Origin: JBOGIG01 sp050742455
Lineage (GTDB): Bacteria > Actinomycetota > Acidimicrobiia > Acidimicrobiales > JBOGIG01
NCBI GenBank assembly: GCA_050742455.1
Contig: JBOGIG010000150.1
Span: 1 to 7,558, forward strand
Direction of reading: 5' to 3'
DNA length: 7,558 nt
The notes beneath the pieces were generated by a model that made no database searches, had not been told where the DNA came from, and saw only the letters and a list, made by a program, of their open reading frames with translations. Shown piece after piece: positions 1 to 6,855 of this stretch. Made by a program: the position numbers and the translations under genes. The first letter of the stretch is position 1. Every line of letters starts with the position of its first letter.

Positions 1-308
1 ACCTTGACCGCCGTTCCGTAGGCGCAGATCTCGGTCCAATTCGCCCCCATCTCGGACGTGTCGAAGCGCATGGCCAAGATGGCGTTGGCGCCCTTGGCCT
101 CGGCCTCGGTGACCATGCGCTGGATTACTTCCTGCCGGCTGTTCACCAGGTTCTTTGTCATGCCCTTGAGCTCTCCACCGGCAATCGACTTGAGCTGAGC
201 TCCGATGGTCGAGCCGATATTGCGGCTTCGTACCGTGAGGCCGAAAACTTCACCTATCACCTCGGTTACCTGGTGGCCGGGTAGGTCGTTCATGGTTGAG
301 ATGAGCAT
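1..308 (-). CDS. YbjQ/UPF0145 family protein (C-terminus cut by window edge)
   Basis: A reading frame of 102 whole codons opens at an ATG at 308-306 and runs off the window at base 1. Seen: the start MLISTMNDLPGHQVTEVIGE, then VFGLTVRSRNIGSTIGAQLK at about residues 21-40, GGELKGMTKNL, a helical stretch with RMVTEAEAKGANAILAMRFD, and ICAYGTAVKV at the end. These match the small YbjQ/UPF0145 ('putative heavy-metal-binding') family, whose members are roughly 105 residues long, so only a few residues should be missing. Known: the family forms small alpha/beta oligomers and its biochemical role is unsettled. No signal peptide is visible, so it should be cytosolic. The start is well fixed by AAGGAGG a few bases upstream, the best ribosome binding site in the window. 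It lies 50 bases downstream of the F420 reductase on the same strand, so it could be co-transcribed but is translated independently. Confidence 0.9.
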   Translation of the reverse strand, partial: MLISTMNDLPGHQVTEVIGEVFGLTVRSRNIGSTIGAQLKSIAGGELKGMTKNLVNSRQEVIQRMVTEAEAKGANAILAMRFDTSEMGANWTEICAYGTAVK

Positions 309-311
309 GGC

Positions 312-320
312 CCCCTCCTT
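312..320 (-). promoter_or_regulatory. Strong ribosome binding site of the YbjQ-family gene
   Basis: On the minus strand the bases just before the ATG at 308 read CAAGGAGGGGGCC. AAGGAGG is a near-perfect complement of the 16S rRNA 3' end at ordinary spacing. The other starts in this window lack such a site, so it both fixes this start and suggests higher translation of this gene. Confidence 0.75.
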
Positions 321-358
321 GTCCTGGCGCCCGATGGGCACGCCCTGGCGAACCTAGT

Positions 359-826
359 TCAGGTGGCATCTCCGACCGGTGACCTTTCCCGGCTGGCGAC
401 AAAGACGGGAATGACTCGATCGGTCTTGGTCTGGTATTCGGCGTAAGGGGGGAAGGCGGCTACTGCTCGTTCCCACCAGGTCTCCCGCTCGCCGTCGGTC
501 ACCTCTCGAACGGTGGCTCCAAACGGGGTGGGGCCGTCTTGAATGGACACTTCTTGGGGGTCGGCCTTGAGGTTGAAATACCACACCGGATGTTCGGGCG
601 CGCCTCCCTTGGAGGCGATCAGGGCATACTCGCCATTGTGTTCCACCCGCATGAGCGGGGTCTTGCGGATCTTGCCGCTCCGGTTGCCCCGGGTGGTGAC
701 GATGACCACGGGCAGGCCGGTGTCGGCCAGGGTGTTGCCCCGCTCGCCACCAGAACTCTCGTAGGTCTCGACCTGGTCCCGCACCCACTGGGAAGGGCTG
801 GGCTCGTACTCTCCGTCTTTGTCCAT
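359..826 (-). CDS. Ddn-family F420H2-dependent nitroreductase/quinone reductase
   Basis: A 155-residue cytosolic protein of the deazaflavin (F420)-dependent nitroreductase family, whose best-known member is Ddn of Mycobacterium tuberculosis. Seen: a polar N-terminal helix (PSQWVRDQVETYESSGG, about 11-27), the core strand and loop VVIVTTRGNRSGKIRKTPLM (40-59), the conserved SKGGAPEHPVWYFNL (72-86), and the C-terminal WWERAVAAFPPYAEYQ with RVIPVFV (117-143). Known: the T-T-x-G-x-x-S-G-x-x-R-x-T-P-L segment and the KGGAP..P.WY.N block form the F420 cofactor site. Members reduce quinones, nitro compounds or other hydride acceptors, and the natural substrate here cannot be told. Length is normal and the protein looks intact. 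The ATG is preceded only by GGGGGC, a weak ribosome binding site. It starts 24 bases after the penicillin acylase stop, so it may be the third gene of that operon. The host is expected to make F420. Confidence 0.93.
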   Translation of the reverse strand: MDKDGEYEPSPSQWVRDQVETYESSGGERGNTLADTGLPVVIVTTRGNRSGKIRKTPLMRVEHNGEYALIASKGGAPEHPVWYFNLKADPQEVSIQDGPTPFGATVREVTDGERETWWERAVAAFPPYAEYQTKTDRVIPVFVASRERSPVGDAT

Positions 827-850
827 GCCCCCATGATATTTGGCGGCTGG

Positions 851-3739
851 TCAATTCCGGCTGGGGGGCCTCACGAACTGGGTGACCTGTTGAAATGTGG
901 GCCTGTTGACCCACTCCTGGCTGGGCTGGCCCACTATGCCGATGGCCATGTAATTGATGGCGTCGAACTGCGGCATGGTCACCGTAGTATTTGCCGCGCC
1001 CGACTCGGTGGCGGTGGCCGTATCGGCCGTCCAGGCTGCCACGTTGGTGGTGCCATTTATGCGGGCCAGTTGGGTGTAGGCATCGAGAAGTGCGGATGTG
1101 ATCGCTTGGTGGCAACGGGATGGCCCCCCGCACAGCCGGTCAAAGACGGCGGCCGGGAACGGAGCTTGCACTCTTTGGCCCGCCATTTGCCGCAGAGCCT
1201 TGACCACGTATCCTTCCCATCCGGCGTAGTACCCGTCACCGTGATGGCTTCCGTCTCCATTGGGCGTGTCGGCAAACTCCATGGGCAGGACCGAATATCC
1301 GTTGCTCAACCCGTCGAAGCTGGTTAGGCCGCCCGGGGCGAACAAGGGATCGAACAGGGCCCTCACCACGCCCGGATAGGCCTGGTCCCAGATGGCTATG
1401 GCGGGAGCGTGGGCGTACTGGGTGTCGGTGGCCAGTCCCTTTATGCGGTGAGCACCGGTTGCCGCCCAGACTCTCAACTGGGCCGTCATGGCCTCCAGGC
1501 GCGGATCGGTCTGGACTCCTTGCTCGGACAGAACCTGGTCAACCACGGCCACACCGGACAGATCCTGGGTGGCCGCCGTCTCCATGGCGCTGACCAACTC
1601 TCCCCGGGTGATCGGCTGACCCTGGGCGAGCAGCTTGGCAACCTGATCGTCGAGCAGCTGGGAGCGCTGCACAGGGCCCCACCCGTAGTTGTCGTCGCTG
1701 GCGGAGAAGCCTGGGGCTGGCTTGTTGTTCCAACTGGTCAGATAACCCTGGTTCGGGTCCAGCGCGTGTGGGTGGGCCGAGTTGGACAGCAGGCCCGTCC
1801 ACTCGGCCACCCCGGTTCCCCACGAGGGCAGGTTGGGGTCCACATGGGGATTGCGGATCGGATCCCGACCCGAGACGTAGTAGGCGATGTGGGCCGAGTC
1901 GACGTAGAACCAGTTGAACGAATAAGCGATGTCGGCTGCCCCCCGCATCCATGAGGCCGGATCGTGGGTAAGCCCAGGTTGGCCCCAGGCCAAGAAGCCC
2001 ACCAGGGAGTCAGGTTCGTGGTCGAACGTCGATCGCTGGGCCACGATAGCGACCGGACGCCCGGCCAAGGTCGTCCAGCCCCGTACGATGCCGTGTACGG
2101 TCGAATAGATGCTGTGGTCGATCAGGGCCGGCAAGCCGGTACCTCCTGGCTTGGTTACCGCAGCCTCGATGAAGTGGTGGTGGTCCATCGCTTGGCACCG
2201 TCCGTCAAAGACGTAGTCGGCCTGGTGAGCTGAAACGACGCCTCCTGCTGGGTTGCACAGCTTCTCCACTCGAACATCGATCTGATCGGTGCTTGCTGTG
2301 GTGGCCGACCAGGCGAACCCACCTGCTCGACCGAGTTCCACCACGAAGCCGGCTCCAGGAAATGCCGCTCCTTCTGCGGCATAGCCGGGGGCATGGAGAT
2401 CTTCTTCCATCAGTATCTGGGGGGCGTAGTAGCCCAGCTCGGGTCCGAAGACGGCCACCGGATGACCGCCGGCCGAGTGAGCGGCATCGATCAGCAAGGC
2501 GTTGCTCTCTGCCGAGTGGGGGCGCAGCAATGTCGACAGAGCGCTCGGCAATGACTGGGCGAAGGCCTGCGCGGAGTTGGAAGTGGTTGGCGCCGTCAGT
2601 CCGGTGCCGGGCGTTGGTGTCACGGTCAGCCCGCAACCTGGGGTGGTGTCGGTCGGTCCTCCCGATAAAGGGGCGGCCGGATGGTCGGGGATGGCAGTCA
2701 ATGACGGGTCGATGTGACCCGGGACCATGTAGGCGAAAGTCTGGTTGTGGATGGTGGTGGGGGCGGCTGGGTCATTTTGGGACTTGAACGAGGCAAAGGC
2801 GGCACGGGCGCCTTGGGGCCCGAGCCTGGATTGCAGATAGCGGAGGAGGGCGGCGTTTTTCAGCTCGGATCCACCTCCGGTGGCTTCGAGGCCGATGAGA
2901 GAAATGACCGCTACCACGTCGCTGGGCTGCCACAAAGTCGGCAGGCTGGCCGTGGCCAGGTAGTCGGCAGGCAACAGGCTGAGATTGACCCGGCTCTTGT
3001 TTATGTAGCGATTGATCCCGGCCACGTAGGCATCGACCATGCTCAGGGTCTCGGTCCCCAGGCGCCCATAGCGGTGGGGCAATGCGTCGAGTTGGGCCTG
3101 GCGTTGGGCTGGTGTGTACCCAGCCGAGAGCAGTTGATCGTGATCCATTTGCTCTATGGAGCACGATGGTCCGACAAAGGCGGCCAGGTCACCCTCGCCG
3201 TAGTGGCGCAGAACGTCCATTAGGAACAGACGGTCCTCCGCCGCGGCATATCCGGCGCCATAGGCCATGGCGGCGAGAGAATTGCCGTAGATATGGGGTA
3301 CGTCGTGCCCATCCCGGTAGATGACGACGCCTCGGTGAGGGCTGGGGTATTCGGTGCGAACTACGTCACCCGGAGCGAGGCCGAACGACTCCTGATTGAA
3401 GTACGTGGAAAGTTGCGAATCCGGCAGTGGCGACGGAGCGCGGAGAAGGTCCGAATAAGGGCCAAGCTGGTCGGAGCTGTGCGGCGGGCGGGAGCCATTG
3501 GCCTCGAACTGCAGCAACTGAAGTCCGTTGACCAAGCCGTTTTCGCCTGCTGGAAGGATAGAGAAGGTTCTCCCTCCGGAGGCATCTCCCGTGAGGGCCG
3601 TACCCGAAAACGGTCCGGCCGGGACGGTCGCGCTGGGGATCACCCCGGCTTGAGCGGAAACGGACCCCAGGCCAATCAGTACGAGGGTCATGGCCAAGGC
3701 CACGCCTGGTATCGACCGGCGGGGAGACAGTGATCCCAT
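851..3739 (-). CDS. Secreted penicillin acylase family protein (Ntn hydrolase precursor)
   Basis: A 962-residue precursor of the penicillin amidase family, which hydrolyses amide bonds in substrates such as beta-lactams, N-acyl-homoserine lactones or acyl-amino acids. Seen: a signal peptide (RR at 7-8, hydrophobic 13-26, likely cut after AQA at 29-31); alpha-chain motifs VVIYRDGHDVPHIYG (138-152), GAGYAAAEDRLFLMDVLRHYGEGDLAAF (161-188); a Pro/Thr-rich spacer of about 320-405; the beta-chain start ESNALLID with nucleophile Ser412 (codon 2506-2504); PGAGFVVELGRAGGFAWSAT (461-480); and YLTSWNNKP with the catalytic Asn at 671 or 672. Known: Ser is freed by autocatalytic cleavage to give an alpha/beta heterodimer. 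Six cysteines (193, 369, 495, 515, 870, 876) would allow disulfides in an exported enzyme. The start at 3739 is chosen because it begins the signal peptide and lies 4 bases after the upstream stop. An in-frame ATG at 3979 would add 80 signal-less residues inside that gene. Substrate is unknown. Confidence 0.95.
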   Translation of the reverse strand: MGSLSPRRSIPGVALAMTLVLIGLGSVSAQAGVIPSATVPAGPFSGTALTGDASGGRTFSILPAGENGLVNGLQLLQFEANGSRPPHSSDQLGPYSDLLRAPSPLPDSQLSTYFNQESFGLAPGDVVRTEYPSPHRGVVIYRDGHDVPHIYGNSLAAMAYGAGYAAAEDRLFLMDVLRHYGEGDLAAFVGPSCSIEQMDHDQLLSAGYTPAQRQAQLDALPHRYGRLGTETLSMVDAYVAGINRYINKSRVNLSLLPADYLATASLPTLWQPSDVVAVISLIGLEATGGGSELKNAALLRYLQSRLGPQGARAAFASFKSQNDPAAPTTIHNQTFAYMVPGHIDPSLTAIPDHPAAPLSGGPTDTTPGCGLTVTPTPGTGLTAPTTSNSAQAFAQSLPSALSTLLRPHSAESNALLIDAAHSAGGHPVAVFGPELGYYAPQILMEEDLHAPGYAAEGAAFPGAGFVVELGRAGGFAWSATTASTDQIDVRVEKLCNPAGGVVSAHQADYVFDGRCQAMDHHHFIEAAVTKPGGTGLPALIDHSIYSTVHGIVRGWTTLAGRPVAIVAQRSTFDHEPDSLVGFLAWGQPGLTHDPASWMRGAADIAYSFNWFYVDSAHIAYYVSGRDPIRNPHVDPNLPSWGTGVAEWTGLLSNSAHPHALDPNQGYLTSWNNKPAPGFSASDDNYGWGPVQRSQLLDDQVAKLLAQGQPITRGELVSAMETAATQDLSGVAVVDQVLSEQGVQTDPRLEAMTAQLRVWAATGAHRIKGLATDTQYAHAPAIAIWDQAYPGVVRALFDPLFAPGGLTSFDGLSNGYSVLPMEFADTPNGDGSHHGDGYYAGWEGYVVKALRQMAGQRVQAPFPAAVFDRLCGGPSRCHQAITSALLDAYTQLARINGTTNVAAWTADTATATESGAANTTVTMPQFDAINYMAIGIVGQPSQEWVNRPTFQQVTQFVRPPSRN

Positions 3740-3743
3740 CGTG

Positions 3744-5810
3744 TCAGGGGCCGGCCGGGACCATCTGTAGTTCGATGGCGGAGGCCGCGGCCGGGCTGTG
3801 TTCGACGGTGTACACGCCACCGAGCAGGTTGAGGAACTCCGGAGCTGTCGGCACCAGGTGGGGAGTGTCGGCGCTGGACAGGGTGACTCGGATACGATGA
3901 CCCGCCGCCACGGTGTCATAGGTGGGGAAGACCTCGATGTCGTAGCGGGTGGTCTGGCCCGGCACCACCGGCCGAGCACTGGTCTGGGTATAGGAATGGC
4001 CGGCTTGGATAATTTCGCCCGTGGGTGATCTCCAGGTGGTGGCGGGATCCAAGGCTCGCAGGGATCCGAGGAGGGCGCCCTCGGTCAGTGGCGTCGATGT
4101 GCCATCGGGAGCGACATCATCCACCTCGGCCACCCATTGGGTCTCGGTCGTGGTGGCCTTGGCGTAGACGGTGACATCGATGGGTCCGGCGAGGGTCTGG
4201 GCCCGGGCCAGGGGGTTGGTCGTGTAGGTGAGACGGTCCAACCCCAGTTGGCCCAGGGTGTCGTTGTTCACGCAAGGAGCGTTGGGAGTCAGCGCTCCGG
4301 TCACCAGGCTGAGCCCGCCTGCGCTCCACTGGTCGGAGGGCCGCCCGCATGGATTGCCCACCGGTGACCACAACAGGGTGTCGCTTCCCGCCGCCCTCGG
4401 CGCCGTGGTGGACAGAGTTCCGTCGTTGCGGGACAGCGGCGCCGTTGTGCTCGAACCCCCGCTGAAGTAATACCGGGTGGGGACGGCGCCGGGCAGAGGA
4501 TAGGTGGTCTGTTCGGCATATGAGCCCGTGCCCAAGTCGAAATAATGCAGGGGTGTCGTCGTTTGACCCATCCCCGTGTTCTCGCCTTTCAGCCAGGTAT
4601 CGAACCATTCCAGCTGCAACGGTCCGAAGTTGGCGGTGGCCCCGCTCAGGTGGGTGAAGGGACCGTCGAGCAGTTGGTAACGACCGGTCACCGGTTGCCC
4701 GGGCAGCATCGGGGCGCTGACGGGGCGGCCGACGTAGGCGTTTTGCAGTCCGGCGAAGTTGAGCGGCTCACCCCGTTGGAACAGGTCGAACTCGCCCCCG
4801 ACCAAATACGCCGGGATCTTGTTTCGCACGATCCTGCTCAGCACGTTGACCGGGTTGCGAGCCTGCCAGTAGGCGCCGTCGTAGGCTGTCGGACCTCCCA
4901 TCAAGGTCTGGAGAGTGAAGGCGCCATCGAAAGAGGCCAGGTCGGATAAGTGCTGGAGCTCGGTGACAAACAGGTCGGTGGGGAGGTTGGCCGGATGCTG
5001 GAGGGCATCGAGTAGGGGGCCGGCACTGTTGAGGGTTCCGGTCAGGCCGAGATAGGCCAGGTCGAACTCCAGGTCGATCAGCCCACCCATGGTGGCGGTG
5101 TCCTTGTAGAGGTCATTGGCTGCCACGACGGGGAAGATGGCCTTGAGGGGGCTGCCTGGTCCCACTGCGGCAGCAGTTAGCAGTTGGTTGATTCCCAAGT
5201 ACGACGCACCGTAGAGACCGACCTTGTGGTTAGATCCGGGCAGGTTGGCTGCCCACTTGACCAGGGTGACCCCGTCACTGACCTGGGCCGGATCGAACAA
5301 CCCGAAGGTGCCCTGGGAGGATCCGGTTCCACGAACATCGGCCACGACGTCGATGTAGCCCCGCTGGATGAGGTAGTCCTGCGCTCCGGTTTGAGCCGTT
5401 GCGCTTCCTGAGATCGAGCCCAGGCCACCCTTGCCGTAGGGGGTCTGAGTGAGGATCACGGGGAACTTCCCTGGCGCTTGGCCACCTCCGGGTCCCGTCG
5501 GGTAGTACACGTTGGCGCTCAGCACCGTGCCGTCGTGCATGGTCACCGGTACGTCGGTGCGCTCGCCTATGCCATAGGTGGCGGGCTCGGGGCGCCACCC
5601 GGTCCCCGGAGCGGAACTGGCGGCCACGACGCCGGCAGGGATGGAACTGCCAATGGTGGCGGGAGGAACCGCCGGATACGCCGGTGTGGCCGTAGCCAGC
5701 AACGTCGACGCGGCCAAGGCCCCCATCAGCACTATCAACAGCGGTGACCGCAGCAGTCGTGATCGATTCAGCAGCGACCGCAGTAGTCGTGATCCATTCA
5801 CCAGCGTCAT
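3744..5810 (-). CDS. Secreted CocE/NonD family hydrolase (peptidase S15-like)
   Basis: A 688-residue alpha/beta-hydrolase of the CocE/NonD family, which includes cocaine esterase, X-Pro dipeptidyl peptidases, alpha-amino-acid ester hydrolases and glutaryl-cephalosporin acylases. Seen: an Arg-rich n-region and hydrophobic core (24-39) ending in ATPAYPA, a likely cleavage area at 44-47; TMHDGTVLSANVYYP (90-104); TPYGKGG (123-129) with the probable oxyanion Tyr125; VVADVRGTGSSQGTF (155-169); nucleophile Ser203 in GLYGASYLG; Asp342 in GGEFD; His387 in GPFTH; and a C-terminal beta-rich domain from about 440 with RIRVTLSSAD (639-648). Cys488 (NPCGRP) and Cys513 are its only cysteines and may pair. 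Length is normal for the family. The ATG at 5810 sits directly against GGGAG, so GTG codon 4 (5801-5799), 9 bases from that GGGAG, is a serious alternative. The penicillin acylase follows after 4 bases, implying coupled expression and a shared extracellular substrate class. Confidence 0.95.
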   Translation of the reverse strand: MTLVNGSRLLRSLLNRSRLLRSPLLIVLMGALAASTLLATATPAYPAVPPATIGSSIPAGVVAASSAPGTGWRPEPATYGIGERTDVPVTMHDGTVLSANVYYPTGPGGGQAPGKFPVILTQTPYGKGGLGSISGSATAQTGAQDYLIQRGYIDVVADVRGTGSSQGTFGLFDPAQVSDGVTLVKWAANLPGSNHKVGLYGASYLGINQLLTAAAVGPGSPLKAIFPVVAANDLYKDTATMGGLIDLEFDLAYLGLTGTLNSAGPLLDALQHPANLPTDLFVTELQHLSDLASFDGAFTLQTLMGGPTAYDGAYWQARNPVNVLSRIVRNKIPAYLVGGEFDLFQRGEPLNFAGLQNAYVGRPVSAPMLPGQPVTGRYQLLDGPFTHLSGATANFGPLQLEWFDTWLKGENTGMGQTTTPLHYFDLGTGSYAEQTTYPLPGAVPTRYYFSGGSSTTAPLSRNDGTLSTTAPRAAGSDTLLWSPVGNPCGRPSDQWSAGGLSLVTGALTPNAPCVNNDTLGQLGLDRLTYTTNPLARAQTLAGPIDVTVYAKATTTETQWVAEVDDVAPDGTSTPLTEGALLGSLRALDPATTWRSPTGEIIQAGHSYTQTSARPVVPGQTTRYDIEVFPTYDTVAAGHRIRVTLSSADTPHLVPTAPEFLNLLGGVYTVEHSPAAASAIELQMVPAGP
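5744..5803. repeat. Two-copy 30-bp tandem repeat within the hydrolase signal-peptide coding region
   Basis: Bases 5744-5773 and 5774-5803 are adjacent 30-bp units that match at 26 of 30 positions (by-eye alignment; core GACCGCAG followed by AGTCGTGATC in both). The period is a multiple of three, so the hydrolase carries two 10-residue copies: NGSRLLRSLL at 5-14 and NRSRLLRSPL at 15-24. The repeat keeps the reading frame and lengthens the charged n-region of the signal peptide. It looks like an old in-frame duplication that has since diverged. Confidence 0.9.
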
Positions 5811-5854
5811 CTCCCAGCGCCGCAGCTACCCCGGGCAGCCAAATGTCGCGCGCC

Positions 5855-5865
5855 GGTAATTTACC
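5855..5865. repeat. 11-bp palindrome GGTAATTTACC
   Basis: GGTAA and TTACC are perfect complements around a single central T, in an otherwise GC-rich gap. It lies about 45-55 bases before the hydrolase start codon. Position and AT content suit either a -10 element (TAAATT on the minus strand) or a small regulator site. Function is inferred only. Confidence 0.4.
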
Positions 5866-5892
5866 ATTTCGGCCGTTTCGGTCCCATTCAGC

Positions 5893-5920
5893 GGCTACCG
5901 GGCATTGGGGCTACCGGGCA
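5893..5920. repeat. Direct repeat of GGCTACCGGGCA (two copies, 16-bp period)
   Basis: The 12-mer GGCTACCGGGCA occurs identically at 5893-5904 and 5909-5920, with TTGG between. A looser relative, GCTACCCCGGGCA, lies at about 5824-5836, nearer the start codon. Identical short direct repeats upstream of a gene often mark binding sites for a transcription factor, here perhaps for the hydrolase operon. No known regulator consensus is recognised. Confidence 0.5.
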
Positions 5921-5923
5921 CTA

Positions 5924-5945
5924 TGGCCACTGGATATTGTGGCCA
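5924..5945. repeat. Inverted repeat TGGCCAC-N8-GTGGCCA
   Basis: Two perfectly complementary 7-base arms (5924-5930 and 5939-5945) flank the 8-base loop TGGATATT. It lies about 50-70 bases beyond the PKD-protein stop in the direction of transcription. No T-run follows the hairpin on the minus strand, so it is not a standard Rho-independent terminator. It could be a weak or Rho-assisted terminator, or an operator of dyad symmetry. Confidence 0.45.
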
Positions 5946-5995
5946 AGCACCCGCAAGCGGGGAAGATCCGTCTGGCCCAATGGTGCTGAGATCAG

Positions 5996-6853
5996 TCAGC
6001 GATTGATGATGCTCTCGACTTGCTCGACGGCCAAGCCCGGGATCGTGCCGGAGGTGGAAAGGCCTCCAAGGCTGCCGCTTTGCCCGGCCAGGGTCCACGT
6101 CGCCGTCCAATTCTCTGTCACAGTGACGTCATAGGAACCCATCTGGTCCCACACGTGCGTAATGTTCGGTGTCGGGTACGGAGTCCCGGCGATGGTGATC
6201 GGACCTTGAGGCGAGCTGCCGTCGCCCCAATTTACGAGGTACTGGCCCTTGACTTGGATCGTCAGGACACCGATCGGCGTGGAGTCACTGAAACTGTCGA
6301 CCAACGGGCTGTTTGTTTCGAGATAGGCCAATTTGCCGGTCAAGGCGAATCCCGGCGCAATGTACGGTCTCGGATGAGGGAGGAGGTTCTGACCATGGGC
6401 CTGCCAGAATTGTCCTGCCAGTATCTGAGGCAGTATTGGGGTCGGTTGCTTGGCACCGCCAGGGTAAGAAGTGCACAATTTATACACCCGCAGCAACGCA
6501 TCCCACGCCGCAGTGAAACGCTGGCTAAATATCTGAGCATCAGCCCGATTATTGAAGGGGAAGTACGAAACGTCCACGCAAGTCTGTCCGCTGTTAGTCA
6601 AAGCAATACCAGGAATAGAAGCGTAGTAGACCGTCTGACCTCCCGACGTCCCCGTCGCCACACTCCCTGGCCCACCACCGCCCGACCCCGGTATAGTCAA
6701 CCCCGGATTACCCCCGCTAACGGTGTAAGTGATGCCCCCTTGGCCGAAATTGCCTGAGCCCGGTGCAACGGTAGTGTCACCCAGGGCCGCCGACTGCGAT
6801 AGCGAGAACAGTGTCGCCAAGGCGGCGAGACACCCAATAGTTGTCCTGACCAT
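5996..6853 (-). CDS. Exported PKD-domain protein of unknown function
   Basis: A 285-residue protein with a signal peptide (MVRTTIGCLAALATLFSLSQ, cut near SAALG), a Gly/Ser/Pro-rich stretch at about 47-72, a middle part containing two cysteines (92 and 127) and an Arg/Trp-rich helix (RFTAAWDALLRVYKLC), the segment APGFALTGKLAYLE (166-179), and a C-terminal PKD-like fold with WGDGS (209-213) and THVWDQMGSYDVTVT (232-246). Known: PKD folds are extracellular beta-sandwich modules for adhesion or assembly. Proteins of this layout occur in actinobacteria, usually as hypothetical proteins. The start at 6853 is chosen because it opens the signal peptide and lies 2 bases after the lipoprotein stop. 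ATG 6877 would overlap that gene by 22 bases and place a hydrophobic stretch before the charged residue. Neither start has a clear ribosome binding site. Likely co-translated with the lipoprotein. Confidence 0.85.
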   Translation of the reverse strand: MVRTTIGCLAALATLFSLSQSAALGDTTVAPGSGNFGQGGITYTVSGGNPGLTIPGSGGGGPGSVATGTSGGQTVYYASIPGIALTNSGQTCVDVSYFPFNNRADAQIFSQRFTAAWDALLRVYKLCTSYPGGAKQPTPILPQILAGQFWQAHGQNLLPHPRPYIAPGFALTGKLAYLETNSPLVDSFSDSTPIGVLTIQVKGQYLVNWGDGSSPQGPITIAGTPYPTPNITHVWDQMGSYDVTVTENWTATWTLAGQSGSLGGLSTSGTIPGLAVEQVESIINR

Positions 6854-6855
6854 TA

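Larger units (their letters stand above)
5811..5995. promoter_or_regulatory. Gene-free stretch, probable promoter/operator region of the hydrolase operon
   Basis: This 185-base gap separates the PKD-protein stop from the start of the CocE-like hydrolase and holds no convincing gene. It contains a 12-bp direct repeat (5893-5904, 5909-5920), an inverted repeat (5924-5945) and an AT-rich palindrome (5855-5865). The AT-rich patch reads TAAATT on the minus strand, which could serve as a -10 box, but no good -35 match lies 16-18 bases upstream, so no promoter is assigned. That the hydrolase/acylase operon is transcribed from here is inferred from the gap size and layout. Confidence 0.45.

Noticed and set aside
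309..358. Possible terminator hairpin (GCCC-GAT-GGGC) between the F420 reductase and the YbjQ gene
   Set aside because: The stem is only 4 bp with no T-run following on the minus strand, so it is too weak to call.
354..1133. Minus-strand open frame of 259 codons in another phase
   Set aside because: It overlaps the F420 reductase and the acylase end in a different frame; its His/Arg/Gly/Pro-rich translation is typical of a shadow frame.
539..1327. Plus-strand open frame of 262 codons across the F420 reductase and acylase 3' end
   Set aside because: It is antisense to two well-supported genes and spans the gap between them, has no recognisable domain, and is expected by chance in GC-rich DNA.
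2714..3223. Plus-strand open frame opposite the acylase alpha-chain region
   Set aside because: Antisense to conserved acylase motifs, and it has no family signature or own ribosome binding site that I could support.
3740..3979. 80-residue upstream extension of the penicillin acylase frame to ATG 3979
   Set aside because: It lies wholly inside the 3' end of the CocE-like gene, encodes low-complexity Arg/Pro/Ser-rich residues, and would bury the clear signal peptide that starts at 3739.
5924..5945. Rho-independent terminator after the PKD gene
   Set aside because: The 7-bp stem is real, but the loop is long and no U-tract follows; kept only as an inverted repeat.
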